NCBI GenBank assembly: GCA_014529385.2
Contig: CM043952.1
Location: 52,573,119-52,635,118 of the forward strand
DNA: 62,000 nucleotides
Direction of reading: 5' to 3'
Source of the DNA: Adiantum capillus-veneris
Taxonomy: Eukaryota; Streptophyta; Polypodiopsida; Polypodiales; Pteridaceae
Numbering within the stretch: the first letter of the stretch is position 1; every line of letters begins with the position of its first letter. Positions 23,512-33,652 of this stretch are shown here, in pieces. The translations under genes were made by a program, and so were the position numbers. The notes beneath the pieces are model-generated. The model was not told the DNA's origin and made no database searches. It saw only the letters and a program-made list of their open reading frames with translations.

Positions 23512-25623
23512 ATGTCATTTTCATCTTCACACAAAACTCAGACGAGGAGTCAAAACGATGTGTATCATATGCATATTGAACTATCCAGAGAATACGAGCC
23601 CCTCCACAACAAGAATAAGCGAGGCATCCTTTCCGAAGCTTCAAAAGAGAACTTCAGATTTCAAGGTTAAAAAAGAGTCGATCTTTGGGTGGATGGCAGG
23701 ATATATCCTGAGCATCCTATCACCAACTCAACTCCACCGTTCAGAAACATAACGTCATTGCTGAACTATGTAGGAGACGCTTATTCTGCTTTATATGGCT
23801 ACACCAAGCATTTGGCAGCCATAAGTGATATTCTTAAGCTAGAGAGAGACCTTGCACACAAATAAAAAATTTTCTTGAAGCAAACTGTGACAGAGTGCGC
23901 TCAGCACAACTGAAAGGGAAAGACGAAAGCATCACACAGCTCACGCAGGATCTCAGAGAAAAAAAATAATGTCTTGGGTCCTCCGTTAAGAGAACGACGC
24001 TTACAAGACATTGAACAACTGAAGGTTGGTTCTGGAGGTTTGAAGAAGAGGGTTAAAGCAATCAAGTAAGATTATCATTCAAGCAGGTTTAATTCATCTT
24101 TACATTTGTAGTTTTATATCTTACCTTTCATATTTATGCTTAGATCGTTGCTACATCCTCAGTCAAATATTGACAACAACACACCAACTTCTTCAATTCC
24201 TTATGGTCTCATACTAAAACGCAAAGATGTTGCCGGACTTTTGGACGATAAGCGCTACTGCAAGATTGTCGCTAAGCAACTTGACACTCTTTTGAAACAG
24301 AATCAACTCCAAACACGTGATGTTCAGTCAATTATGGATGAAGCCGGAATATCCAACAAAGGTTATTCTGCAATTTTTAGGTATGTTTGGTGTTTGAATC
24401 AATTGTCTTCACCTGCCAAATCAAATGGCTGCAATTTTTAGGTATATTGGATATGTGTAGCATTTGAAAACTTGGAAATCAGTCCATTTACTTAATTTTC
24501 TGTTTACAGAACTATGCAGTAACAAAGTAAGAAGTTTAACCTCAAGTACACGTTGCTGCCAAATCCTTTCTCCATTCGAAAGACAAGACTGGAGGTCAAC
24601 CAAGAAGTGCTTCGGACATTGGGCACTCCTTTTCACATTGAAGAAATGTACAGATCGCCATCAGCAGAGGAAGTGGTCTATGACAAATAAAATAATATAT
24701 TTTATGATTTAGTAGCTTTGCAGACATATATTGTTCAATTTTTCGAGGTTTCTCAAGAGGAATGCAATGGAGTTTTGAAGTTTGTGCTTAAACCGGATGA
24801 GTGCGAGCTAGTGAAAGAGACAAAGGTTGAGTAGGTCACAATAACACTTATGAATAGAGCATTAGATGAAAGCATTGCTTCAGACGACCCTAGAAACTTT
24901 AGAGTGCAATCCGAAAACAATATTTTCTTATTAGCCACATTCAAGGTTTGATATCAACAAGTTTTTGCTTTAAAAAATGGTTAGACATGTTTCATTTGAT
25001 TGATTTGGTTTTCCCATTTCAGGTGCTTGCAGAGAATTTCGATATTCTTAACTGGGTTTTCCATCAAACAAGTATTCTTGAAGTCCTAAGCGAACAGAGA
25101 AATGGAAAGACACTCGATGTATTAGGCATGGGTTCATACACAGTAGATTGGCATATGGCTGGAGATTTCAAAACCCTAAAGTGTATGTACAACATCTCAA
25201 AAGGAGCAACAAGTAAAAGCCCTTGTTTGTATTGCATGGGAGGAGTCATTGGTCTTGACAAAAGAAATTGGAGGAGAGCACCGGACAGGCACCTGCAGGA
25301 CCTTAACTTCCGCCCAATGTTGGATATTCCACTATCCAGAGTACATATTTGCACGATGCATGCACTCTGCAGAATCATTGATAAACTTATGTTTCTCTAC
25401 ATTTTTTTTGCTTGGACCACTCGGCCAGCATCAGCAAAACAAAGGGCTATATTATCATTGGAAACAGTTTTCTCAGATATGGGCTTGCATGGAGGACATG
25501 TGAAAATAGAGCAGGACGAGAAGAGGTCTAAGAATGGTCGAGATGTGCCAAAGAGTTGAGACTTCAAAAAGAACGCATTGGAAAAACTTAGACAACTCCG
25601 ACCCAAGTTGTTTGAGACTTCCT
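23512..25623 (+). pseudogene. DDE-type transposase-like gene (spliced, decayed)
   Basis: Candidate start ATG at 23512 (MSFSSSHKTQTRSQ). Coding-like segments with GT-AG boundaries are about 23512-24066, 24144-24380, about 24527-24945 and 25022-25623. The first exon is hydrophilic and coiled-coil-like towards its end (QLTQDLREK), with frameshifts. The last exon carries VDWHMAGDFKTLKCMYNISK followed by GATSKSPCLYCMGG, then IPLSRVHICTMHALCRIIDK. A G-D-x-K-x-L segment ahead of a C-x-x-C is typical of RNase H-fold transposases of TNP2/KDZ-like families. I infer a cut-and-paste transposase. In-frame stops (for example about 24688 and 24833) show this copy is dead. The exact family is uncertain. Confidence 0.6.
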
Positions 25624-25816
25624 AAAGATAGCGCATTGTAACACAATATAATTTTTTGTGCCAAGAGAAGACAACCAGTTACAAAAGTGAGAAACATAAT
25701 GTACTCATTGTTTTGATAGAAAATGTACTATTTTTTGGCATCAACAATATACATTGGAGCTTCTCTATTCTTCATCTTTGTCAGGAAAAGTTACAAAATA
25801 TTCTGGCCTTTTTGCC

Positions 25817-27361
25817 TACTGTGTGTTATCCTCTTCTTCTTGCCTAGGTCTTCTGCAACCTAGTCCTGCAGGTTCGTTTGTCGACACTACATTTGTCTCC
25901 ACCTCCACAGCCACAAGAGACATTTCTTCAGTAGGCAGATGCACAATTGGTTTTTTATTGCAAAACATAGCATGCTTGTCATACTCTAGTAATTGCACAC
26001 GGTCAGTGGTTCCGCATGCCAAACCATACATTCCTGGCCCTTGGCCAAACATATACAATGCGGCCTTTTTTTCTAAAAGCATTATTTTATGTGCGTTCCA
26101 CCTAATAATGGCCCCTCCTAAATATCTTGAAAGTGTCTTCAACGTCATCAAGGGTAGCTCCGCGTTGTCATTGGAGAAGTACGAATGGAAGACCAAAACA
26201 CTCAGATACTTAAGATTCTTTAAGTATTGGCTGAGAGAGGAATTCTTCCCTAAATCTCCCATGCCTCGTCCACGAGGGCGAGGAATGAAGGTATCATCAT
26301 AGACCACCAACTGCAACAAATTAAAGTTATGAAATGAGATAAGTAGAAACCAAAAAGGTAAGGCAAATAAAACAAGATTACCTTCTGGTTTTCATCTTCC
26401 TCAAGTAAGTCCTCATTCCATAGGTTGATGCCGCCCTGACCTCTAGTAGGCGCAATGGAGGTTGAGGCCAAAGATGATGAAGAAGTGCTTGCCTTACCCA
26501 TTTCTTCAATCCCTAGCTTTTTTTGCACTTCCATGAACTCCTTTTCTGTTGGAAGCATGCGCTCATACCTAGCAACATCATTGTAAATCATCACAAGTGC
26601 ACTTGCGAGGTCAACAAACTCATCGTCATTTACATGGGCATCTATAACAGAATATTTGTCATGCTCGGGTCAATGAAAGCATCATCCTCTTTGAGATTTT
26701 GTGCCACAATGGCAAGGCAATAGTCCTCTCGAAGGTCAAAAAGCTCCATAATGTCGTTAAGCATGACATACTGAAAATCACCAATAGGTATGGCAGGTAG
26801 AACACTAGTAGGCAAAGCAGCCTCCTGAAGCTGGACTCCCTCAGAAACCTGCAAGGCAAGGCTTCCCCGAGACTTGGGCTCTTGACCCTCCCCAGTCTGA
26901 TCCTCTAGCGAGGCCTCTACAGCATCAACATGCTCATCCAAAATTAAATGCAAATATAAAATAAAACCTGCATTATATTCAGCCACTCGACACTTGCGAT
27001 TATGAAGTGTACACTTGTAGTCTGTTATCCGCAAGTGCACTGACATCTTAAGGAAACTCCTAGAAAATATTTGTTTCTTGGAGGAGTCCGAACTGATATC
27101 CTTCATGTGAATAAAACGAACTCCTTATATCTAGACAGTGCCACCGGACGTTTGCTGCTGGTAGTTCTGTTCAAAACCTAATAGGTAATGTTGCGCTGAG
27201 ACCATCCACTCATGCAAAGAAAAATCTGGATTGAACATCGGCTTGATCTCTGTGTCGCGCTGTTGAAGCCCAATGCGGTATAGAAAATGAGATAGTTTGT
27301 CTTGGGGGGCATCCTCCGAGCAAGGCACTTCCTCCTCTGCTTCAACATTGAAGGGCTCCAT
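25817..27361 (-). pseudogene. Unknown transposon gene 2 (minus strand)
   Basis: Reads from ATG near 27361 (MEPFNVEAEEEVPCSEDAPQ) in one frame to about 26650, with two stops around 27120-27131 and a frameshift near 26650. It continues as VNDDEFVDLASALVMIYND to about 26383, then has a GT-AG intron to 26313 and a final exon (LVVYDDTFIPRPRGRGMGDL) ending at 25817. About 460 residues in total. The N-terminal part is acidic. No catalytic or DNA-binding motif is evident. A TATA box (complement of 27433-27442) lies about 70 bp upstream. It converges on the transposase gene and diverges from the H3-like/Ulp1 gene. Product unknown. Confidence 0.5.
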
Positions 27362-28240
27362 AACGGAATTCAAAAGCGAAGATAGACAAGAGAGCACAAC
27401 ATCCAAACAAAGGGCAAATGGGGGAGCAAGTCATATTTATAGGACCCCCGAGGACATTGATGACATTGATTGACATGCATCATGGGGCCGCCGTGCATCA
27501 TGCAGTCGCCGTGATGATTATGCCACATGTCATCCACCGTGGAACGGTCGCGCCACAACGCGAAACTGGTGCCGCCACACCAGAAAAGCATCTCTATCGC
27601 CTTTTGGCATGACAACTTGTTGTCGCGTCATAACGTGATACGGCCAGTCGAGAGTACTCAAGTCTGCCTCCTCGTGTTGTGCCGTGACGCCTTTTTGTTG
27701 CACCACCCGTGCATCATGCAGTCACCGTGATGATTACGCCACATGTCAGCCACCGTGGAAAGGTCGTGCCACAACGCAAAATTGGTGTCGCCGCTCCACA
27801 AAAGCACCGCTATCGCGTTTTGGGGCGAGAGCTTGTTGTCGCCTCATAACGCGATACGACCAGTCCAGAGTACTCAGGTCCACCTCCTCGCGTTGTGCCG
27901 CGACATACCGTTGTTGCTAGGGCAACCCATTGGGGCACTTTTTTCCTCGTCGTGCCACACCGCGAATAGGCAGTGCCACTAATTTCGGCACCACCAATAT
28001 CGCTTGAGTCTCGATGTGCCACGTGGCACATAATCATTATGCTTGCACGCTTCCCGTCATATCTCGCAATGTCATGATTAATTGAGCCGCCTCTTCTCAT
28101 TATACTTATTCCGCTAATATAAACACCCCCTCCCCCCCCCTTTTTTTTTCTCATCATTTTTTTCGAAGTGTCTCTAGTCACTCTGCGTTTTTGCCCACAT
28201 CTAGATTTCCATATTTCCTCGCATTCTCCTCGTTCAGGTC
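27362..28240. promoter_or_regulatory. Divergent promoter of the transposon with a duplicated 222 bp segment
   Basis: This GC-rich intergenic region separates two genes that start outwards. It has a TATA box for the left gene (complement of 27433-27442) and one for the right gene (TAATATAAAC, 28115-28124). In between, a block starting TGCATCATGCAGTC at about 27493 is repeated, diverged, about 220 bp later (27711). Both copies contain the CCACCGTGGAA, GCTTGTTGTCGC and AGAGTACTCA elements in the same order. Tandem copies in a shared promoter suggest binding sites for an element- or host-encoded factor. The long frames here are shadows of the repeat. Confidence 0.6.
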
Positions 28241-30260
28241 ATGGCCCGCACAAACCAAACAGCAAGGAAGGTATATCCTGGCCAGTCTGGTCCGTAATGC
28301 CAGGCTAGCTCGTCTACAGTGAAACCGTCAACATCGCAGGTGATTCCAGGCAAGACCATGCCCAGTTACGGGCAACAATGCGAAGAAGAAGATACGAGCA
28401 GAATAGGAGCGTTCTACTCGAACTTCGTAAGCTCCAAAAGCACATTTCATTGGCAATACCTAAACTGCCATTCCAGAGAGTTGTTCGTGATATTTGCGAG
28501 CAACACAACCTGAATTTCCGGTGGTCTCGAAGTGCAATGGGGTGCTTGCATGAGGCCGCTGAGGATTTTTTTGTAGAGCTTTTCCAGGACAGCTACATTC
28601 TCTCGGCCCACGCCCATAGGACAACATTGATGCCGCGAGACATCAACACACTTCGCCTTCTCAGGTTCAGGTATGACAAAACAATACCGCCTGCCGGTAT
28701 TTCAGACCGAAAGATGGACAATATTCTTAGAATACCACCTATTGACAAGGTCAAAGTTCATGAAGTGTCTACATAAATGCATTGATATAGCACCCGTCTC
28801 AACACCGAGCGGGACACAACAGAAGACGATAGTGAAAGATTGGAGCAATTACGCCTTGAGATGATGGAGGAACAAATGGCAGATGCCATCATCGATGCCA
28901 ACGCTGATGATTTGTCATTTCTGTTTCCCTATTTCCATGTTGGTCTTCCTATTTGGGAACACATTCTGTATTTTCCCTATCACCCCCACGAGATTGAAAT
29001 TTTATAGAACCGGATGAGGGAACTCACAGACTCAATCATCAATTGCTTGCTTTGGTGAGTGCTATTCTTTTTTTCACAATAAATTCTTTTAATATATTCA
29101 ATTTTGTTTGACACGGATTTCTTTACAGTTTTGTAGTTTCAAATTTGCTTCAGAATATGCAAGATGATGTCTCCGTCCTTGACTTGAACCTCTCGGTCGT
29201 TTTGACGGCCGAGGATACATCTTTAGTGGAAGTAGTTGACTGGTTCCAGTCAGTGAACATGGAGACGACAAATTTTTTTGTTCTGGATTATCATGAAGGG
29301 TACGCAATGTTTTCAATAGTGAAATTATTTTATCTTGAACTCTAATTTGTTGTGATGACATATGTTTTGCTTATGTTTATTTGTAACAGATCTCATTGGA
29401 GTCTTGTTCTCTTACACCTTGAACGAAACCGGTGCTACCTTGCTAATTCATCCCATGGATTTCATGGTGAAGTACGTAGGTAAGAGGTTTTGTATTTTGT
29501 TCGACATCGCATAGAATTTTGTTAAAAGTCGCTTATGAAATTTAATTGTATTTTGCGGAGATCTGTTCAGAAGCTTGTGTCTGCTCTTGAATATTTAACG
29601 CAAGAGCAGATATATGAGAATCTTACGATTATTAGTAGCAAAGTCTCTAAGCAGGACGATGCCTACTCTTGTGGATGGAGGGTCTTAATCAATGCAGAAA
29701 TTTTGTTAGGGGTCATTCTTGATGGAAGTCGTAGAAGTGTAAGCATTTGACACTCGTTTAAAGATTTGTATCTTAATAAGTTAGTAGCTATGTTAATAAA
29801 CATGATGTTCTTAACGCAGGTAAGAAATTTGGCAGTTTATTCAAAGGTTAATGTTTCTTCGTTTAGAAACAGAATGATTGAAAACTTGACCAATTGCGCG
29901 ACCATACGTCTAGACGGAGCACGTGATGCTTTTATCCCGCCAGCACCAAGGCCCACGCCTAGGCCTCCACCGACAAGATACCCCGTGTCTGCCACACGAA
30001 CACAAGCACATATCAATATCTCCCCAGATGCCTCCCCAACCCAAGCTCCCACCATCTCTCGTTCTCAAGAAACAGCTGCAGAATCCTCAAACCCCCCACC
30101 CAGCACCTCTCGTGCTCATGAAGCAGCTCCATAGCCCCCAAACCCCCCACCTAGCACCTCTCCTACTCATGAAGCATCTCCAGAGCCCCCAAACCCCCAA
30201 GCCAGCACCTCTCCTCAACCTCAACCAACATCCCCCACATCACCACACGCACAAGATTAG
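28241..30260 (+). pseudogene. Histone H3-like fold joined to an Ulp1/C48 protease
   Basis: ATG at 28241 starts with ARTNQTARK, an H3 N-terminal tail with Asn at Lys4, then hits a stop at about 28295. From 28378 another frame gives an H3 alpha-N and histone fold: ELRKLQKH, KLPFQRVVRDI (28462-28494), RWSRSAM, HAHRTTLMPRDI (to 28644). That frame continues past TAA, TGA and TAG stops (28774-29008) through an acidic stretch. After GT-AG introns it reaches C48 motifs SHWSLVLLH (29391) and KQDDAYSCGW (about 29650-29680), with catalytic His, Gln and Cys visible and the usual Asp site reading ANSS. A proline-rich tail with three copies of a PPNPPPSTSxxHEA-like repeat ends at 30260. An intron (28271-28339) could join tail to fold, but the phases are off by one. 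H3 and C48 identities are firm; a single fused protein is inference. Confidence 0.72.
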
Positions 30261-30639
30261 AAAGAGATTATGAAATGTACTTTTGACAAATTGATTACAA
30301 GCACTGGATCGAAATTTGACTTTTGTTTTGATTATGGTTCAAATTTTACAAAATGTTGTGTAGAGCTTTCCAAAAAAATGGGAGAGTGAGGATCCAATGG
30401 TGTTTGGTAATGTAGAGAGCTGCCTTTGTCGAGTAATCTTTGAGAATAGTATTTGAATCATTGTGAACAGCTAGTTCACTATTTCAAGTATGTCATTGGT
30501 AATCTGTGCACAAAGAGTCGTATTTTCTTGTCTGTGAGGTACCTGCAATGCAACGTACGCGATAAGACATTGGGATACATGAGCACGATAGAAAAATCAA
30601 CGTATAAAAGTAATACATGTAGATTAGTATCTTTCGCAT

Positions 30640-31760
30640 GCTACACTTGAAAACAAATTTTGAAGGAAAATTGAGATCGGACTCATTTAACAGATCCTCT
30701 CGACCCTGTCTTAAAGTGACATTTGATCTGACCACAACAACTGTAAGCAAATAATTTGAAAACCATATCTCAATGGACATCAAGGGATTAAGAGCATTGT
30801 CACTTAAATCTTGATCCATAGCTACCAACTGACCATTCACTCGATGCCACCTCATGTAGTAGAAAGAAACTATTAAATTCTGTGATGCTATCATACACTT
30901 GCACACAATCTAACGCATGTACACTTTGCATAAAATGCCTTCAGAATCACTGACATCCCAATTATCATCCAAAAAATCAAGGCAAGTTTGGGGTTTGCAG
31001 ATGAACATGGTTTCTGTTTTTCTAACCTCCTCATCGTGGAAGAAATCTATAAAGACATGTAATGGCATAAATAGACTGACTCGTACTTTCCTGCTTGCAA
31101 TGTTTGGTCACAAACACTTCAAAATTTCCTGATGAAGCTTGAGTTTAAAACACTCAGAGGTTTCTGAAGTTGGAACTGGACACTTTGGGGAAGAGGGAAA
31201 GGTTTCAAAGTGCCAAATCCATGGACAGAGCAAGGGGCGTTGTAAAAGTAGCCGTAAAAGAAAACTCCCCTCTCTGCGAGAGCTCTTCTCACACTAGTTC
31301 TATACATAAGTTCTCCCATCGAAGCATGAAAAGCATCAAAAATACCAATTATGCACTCAACTGGTTGCTAGTCTTCTTTGTTAGAAGGATAAATATCTGC
31401 AAAAACAAAAGAAAAGAGAATGGTCACAAGAAATAGTCAACAAAATAACTTGAAGAATCTTTAAAGACTTTTTAGCAATATAGTAGTCACACAGTTTGGT
31501 CTATGAGTAGGAAACCCCAAAGGTGACTATTGTAGTCATAGTTTGGAGTGCATATATGCATGCTCAATGAGCACCTCTTTCACTATCTTTCCCGTTTGAG
31601 ACAAGCAAAAATCTTTCACACGTCCTTTGTAGCTGTTGATGAATTCATTTGACATCCTTTTTCTTCTTCTTGTTTGAAGCAGAACCCAACTACCAATGGT
31701 GACTGTGGTAGACATCCAACGACCATGGTCTAAGTCAAAGCTGTTGAATAGTTCCACAGA
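30640..31760 (-). pseudogene. Unknown transposon gene 4 (minus strand)
   Basis: A candidate first exon at 31757-31536 encodes MELFNSFDLDHGRWMS followed by a basic RRRKRMSN patch. After an intron ending TTTTTGCAG (about 31398) the next segment reads PVECIIGIFDAFHASMGELM and continues as YRTSVRRALAERGVFFYGYF to about 31130. A further segment (31100-30640) reads VSLFMPLHVFIDFFHDEEV and ends around DLLNESDLNF. Stops and frame changes interrupt it. Composition and splice signals support a real, decayed gene. No family is recognised. Confidence 0.4.
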
Positions 31761-32164
31761 TTTAACAGAGGCGGATGGTCATCGTGGTCGTCTTCCTTCC
31801 ATCTCTCCTTCTATTAGTTGCGAAGGGACACTACGCAAAAACAATAAAAGAAAAGAGGTTCACTAGTTTACAAAAGAAGTAGTAGCTTGAAAAGTGTTCA
31901 TCAAAAGGTGTGCCTCATTGAATGTGAGTTATGGCACATTCGGCGTTCGTCGCCCATGGCAAGGGAATAATTTGCACAACTTTGCGTCGTATCTTCTTAT
32001 TCAGATCTTTTTAAGATAAAAAACTCTATTTTGAAAACGCAAAAATTTGAGATAAAAATCAAATAAATTGGAGCTACGGTTGTGGTGACTCAAACTCTAT
32101 TGGTCGAACAACATTCTCTCTCTAATGCCAAAAAGTCCTTTTTTGAGTCCAAACTTTTCCTAAT
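31761..32164. other. Right subterminal region and TIR of the DNA transposon
   Basis: Non-coding. The complement of 32141-32164 is the right terminal inverted repeat. Inside it, CTCTCTCTAA (32115-32124) mirrors TTAGAGAGAG (about 23171) near the left end. A CATTCGGCGTTCGTCG block (about 31938) resembles, inverted, the CGACG...GAACGCCG block near 23292. These subterminal pairs may be transposase contact sites. Confidence 0.5.
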
Positions 32165-32915
32165 GCAATGGTGCCCCAAGACTCCTCTCTTGTCTCCTCT
32201 CAAATAGTCGATTATCACATTCTATTGCTTGAGAGATGAACTCGCTTAGTGTCTGAACCCTTGGCATAGTCAATAAAAGAACTTTTACGTCATCCTTTAA
32301 TCCCCACCGAAATTGGCTAATGAAATATTCCTCATTCCAAGTCAAATCACAAGTGAGCTGTTGAAATTTGGATGCATAGACGGATTGAAGTATCGATCCT
32401 TGGCGGACATTTCTAAGTTTGGTTTCAACAACCCTTGCTCTATCAATATCCCCAAAGGTTGCAGAGAACTCCCGCACAAAAGCTTCAAAGTCATGAAGAA
32501 GAGGAAATACTTTTTCAAGTAAGGGAGCAAACCAAGAGAGAGCCATACCCGAGAGGAGGGTCCCAATAAGGCCTACTTGAGAGGCATGATCTGGACAACG
32601 CTCTCGTTGCATTCGAATGAAGAGGTGCACTTGTTGGAGAAAACCTCTAAACTTTGATCTAGTCCCATCAAAATTTTCAGGCATGCTGACCTTCGACTTT
32701 TGCTTATGTTGTTGAGAATAGCTAGATCTTGCAGCTTGTGCTTGATATGTGCTTGTCCCTTGAAGCTCTTGAATTTGACGTTGAAGATTTTGCAACGTCA
32801 GTCCCAAGATTAGGGGTTGCCTTGCTTGAAGTTGAGCATTACTCTCGCGAAGTTCTTGTAACTTAGCTTCGATGCTTTGCAATGCGTTGATGACACCTTC
32901 CATCGTCCGCTCCAT
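32165..32915 (-). pseudogene. Gypsy gag, N-terminal part (interrupted by the transposon)
   Basis: A 250-codon frame starts at MERTMEGVINALQSIEAKLQ, only about 40 bp inside the 5' LTR. An N-terminal coiled coil is followed by the Retrotrans_gag capsid region (KVSMPENFDGTRSKFRGFL...MALSWFAPLLEK...ATFGDIDRA). The frame meets a stop exactly where the DNA transposon begins. The rest of gag is at 22855-23116. The capsid part itself is unbroken. Confidence 0.92.
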
Positions 32916-32934
32916 GATAGCTTGAGAAGATTAA

Positions 32935-32952
32935 GAGGTGGTAGTCTTGCCA
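32935..32952 (-). promoter_or_regulatory. Candidate primer-binding site of the Gypsy element
   Basis: On the minus strand the sequence beginning TGGCAAGACTAC starts a few bases after the 5' LTR end, where a tRNA primer site must lie. It is not the tRNA-iMet type. The matching tRNA cannot be named from sequence alone. Confidence 0.4.
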
Positions 32953-32955
32953 AAC

Positions 32956-33652
32956 TGTTATGAGCGCATATAGAGCTAGAAGAGAGCAAGAGGAGGTGCT
33001 CACAATGTAGAAGAACTTGGGCTTGATGATAAGCTTAATCTTGATTATAAGATTTAATACTTTATTAAGAGATCTAGATACAAGGCTTGGATTACATGAC
33101 TTGAGTACAAGACAAGGCTTGATTGCAAGGACAAGACTTGAACACAAGACAAGAACTAAAAGAGGGCTTTGCCCATAGGAGCCTCACAATTGGTGTTGGC
33201 AAGGCTGAGGGGCTTGTGGCCCAAGACCCCTATTTACACTAGTTCTTGAGGAGGTTAGGACTTTCTAGGTTCTTCTTGAGGAGGTTAGAATCTTCTAGAA
33301 CCTTCTTGATCCTTTTAGTTCTTCTAGAACCTTCTGGATCCTTCTTCAACTTTCTAGAGCTTTCTAGAAACTTCTAGATTCTTGTGGAATCTTCTCCAGG
33401 CTTCTAGAAACTTCTTGATCCTTCTAGATCCTTCTAGATTCTTCTAGAGACTTCTAGATCCTTCTAGAACCTTCTAGATTCTTCTTCAACTTTCTAGAGC
33501 TTTCTAGAAACTTCTAGATACTTCCGGAATCTTCCCCATGTTTCTAGAATCTTCTAGATCCTTCCAGATTCTTCTAGAGCCTTATAGCGATGATGTAGGG
33601 GATGACATAGGCGATGATGCAAGCAGCGACTGACTCTCAAGCATCCATGACA
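32956..33652 (-). repeat. 5' LTR of the complete Gypsy element
   Basis: The 697 bp LTR has TG...CA ends and is flanked outside by GGGAG (33653-33657), identical to the duplication at 18765-18769. It aligns with the 3' LTR with scattered substitutions and small indels in the CTTCTAGA-rich part, so the insertion is not recent. Confidence 0.95.

Larger units (their letters stand above)
23117..32164 (+). mobile_element. 9.05 kb DNA transposon with transposase, H3-like/Ulp1 gene and two unknown genes
   Basis: The insertion in gag has terminal inverted repeats. The left end begins ATTAGGAAAATTTTGGACT (23117), and the right end, complemented, begins ATTAGGAAAAGTTTGGACT (from 32164). A second inverted block (TTAGAGAGAGA-like) lies about 50-60 bp inside each end. 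The flanking duplication is very short: GC, or TGC on the minus strand if the element is taken one base shorter. Inside are four genes in the order transposase (+), unknown (-), H3-like/Ulp1 (+), unknown (-). The TIR sequence does not match the CACTA, hAT, Harbinger or Mutator termini I know, so I leave the superfamily open. Confidence 0.85.
18770..33652 (-). mobile_element. Complete Ty3/Gypsy chromodomain element interrupted by a DNA transposon
   Basis: LTRs at 32956-33652 (5') and 18770-19446 (3') both have TG...CA ends. They are flanked by the identical 5-bp target duplication GGGAG (18765-18769 and 33653-33657). The order on the minus strand is gag, zinc knuckle, protease, reverse transcriptase, RNase H, integrase, chromodomain, which places it among the chromoviruses. 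Without the 9.05 kb insertion at 23117-32164 the element is about 5.8 kb, a normal length for this group. Several frames are broken and catalytic residues are changed, so it is not autonomous. The target was the GA-rich stretch of unit 4. Confidence 0.95.

Noticed and set aside
28241-28776. Ordinary host histone H3 gene or retrocopy
   Set aside because: The fold is far more divergent than any canonical H3, lies between two transposon genes within the TIRs, and its frame continues into the C48 part. A host H3 would be nearly invariant.
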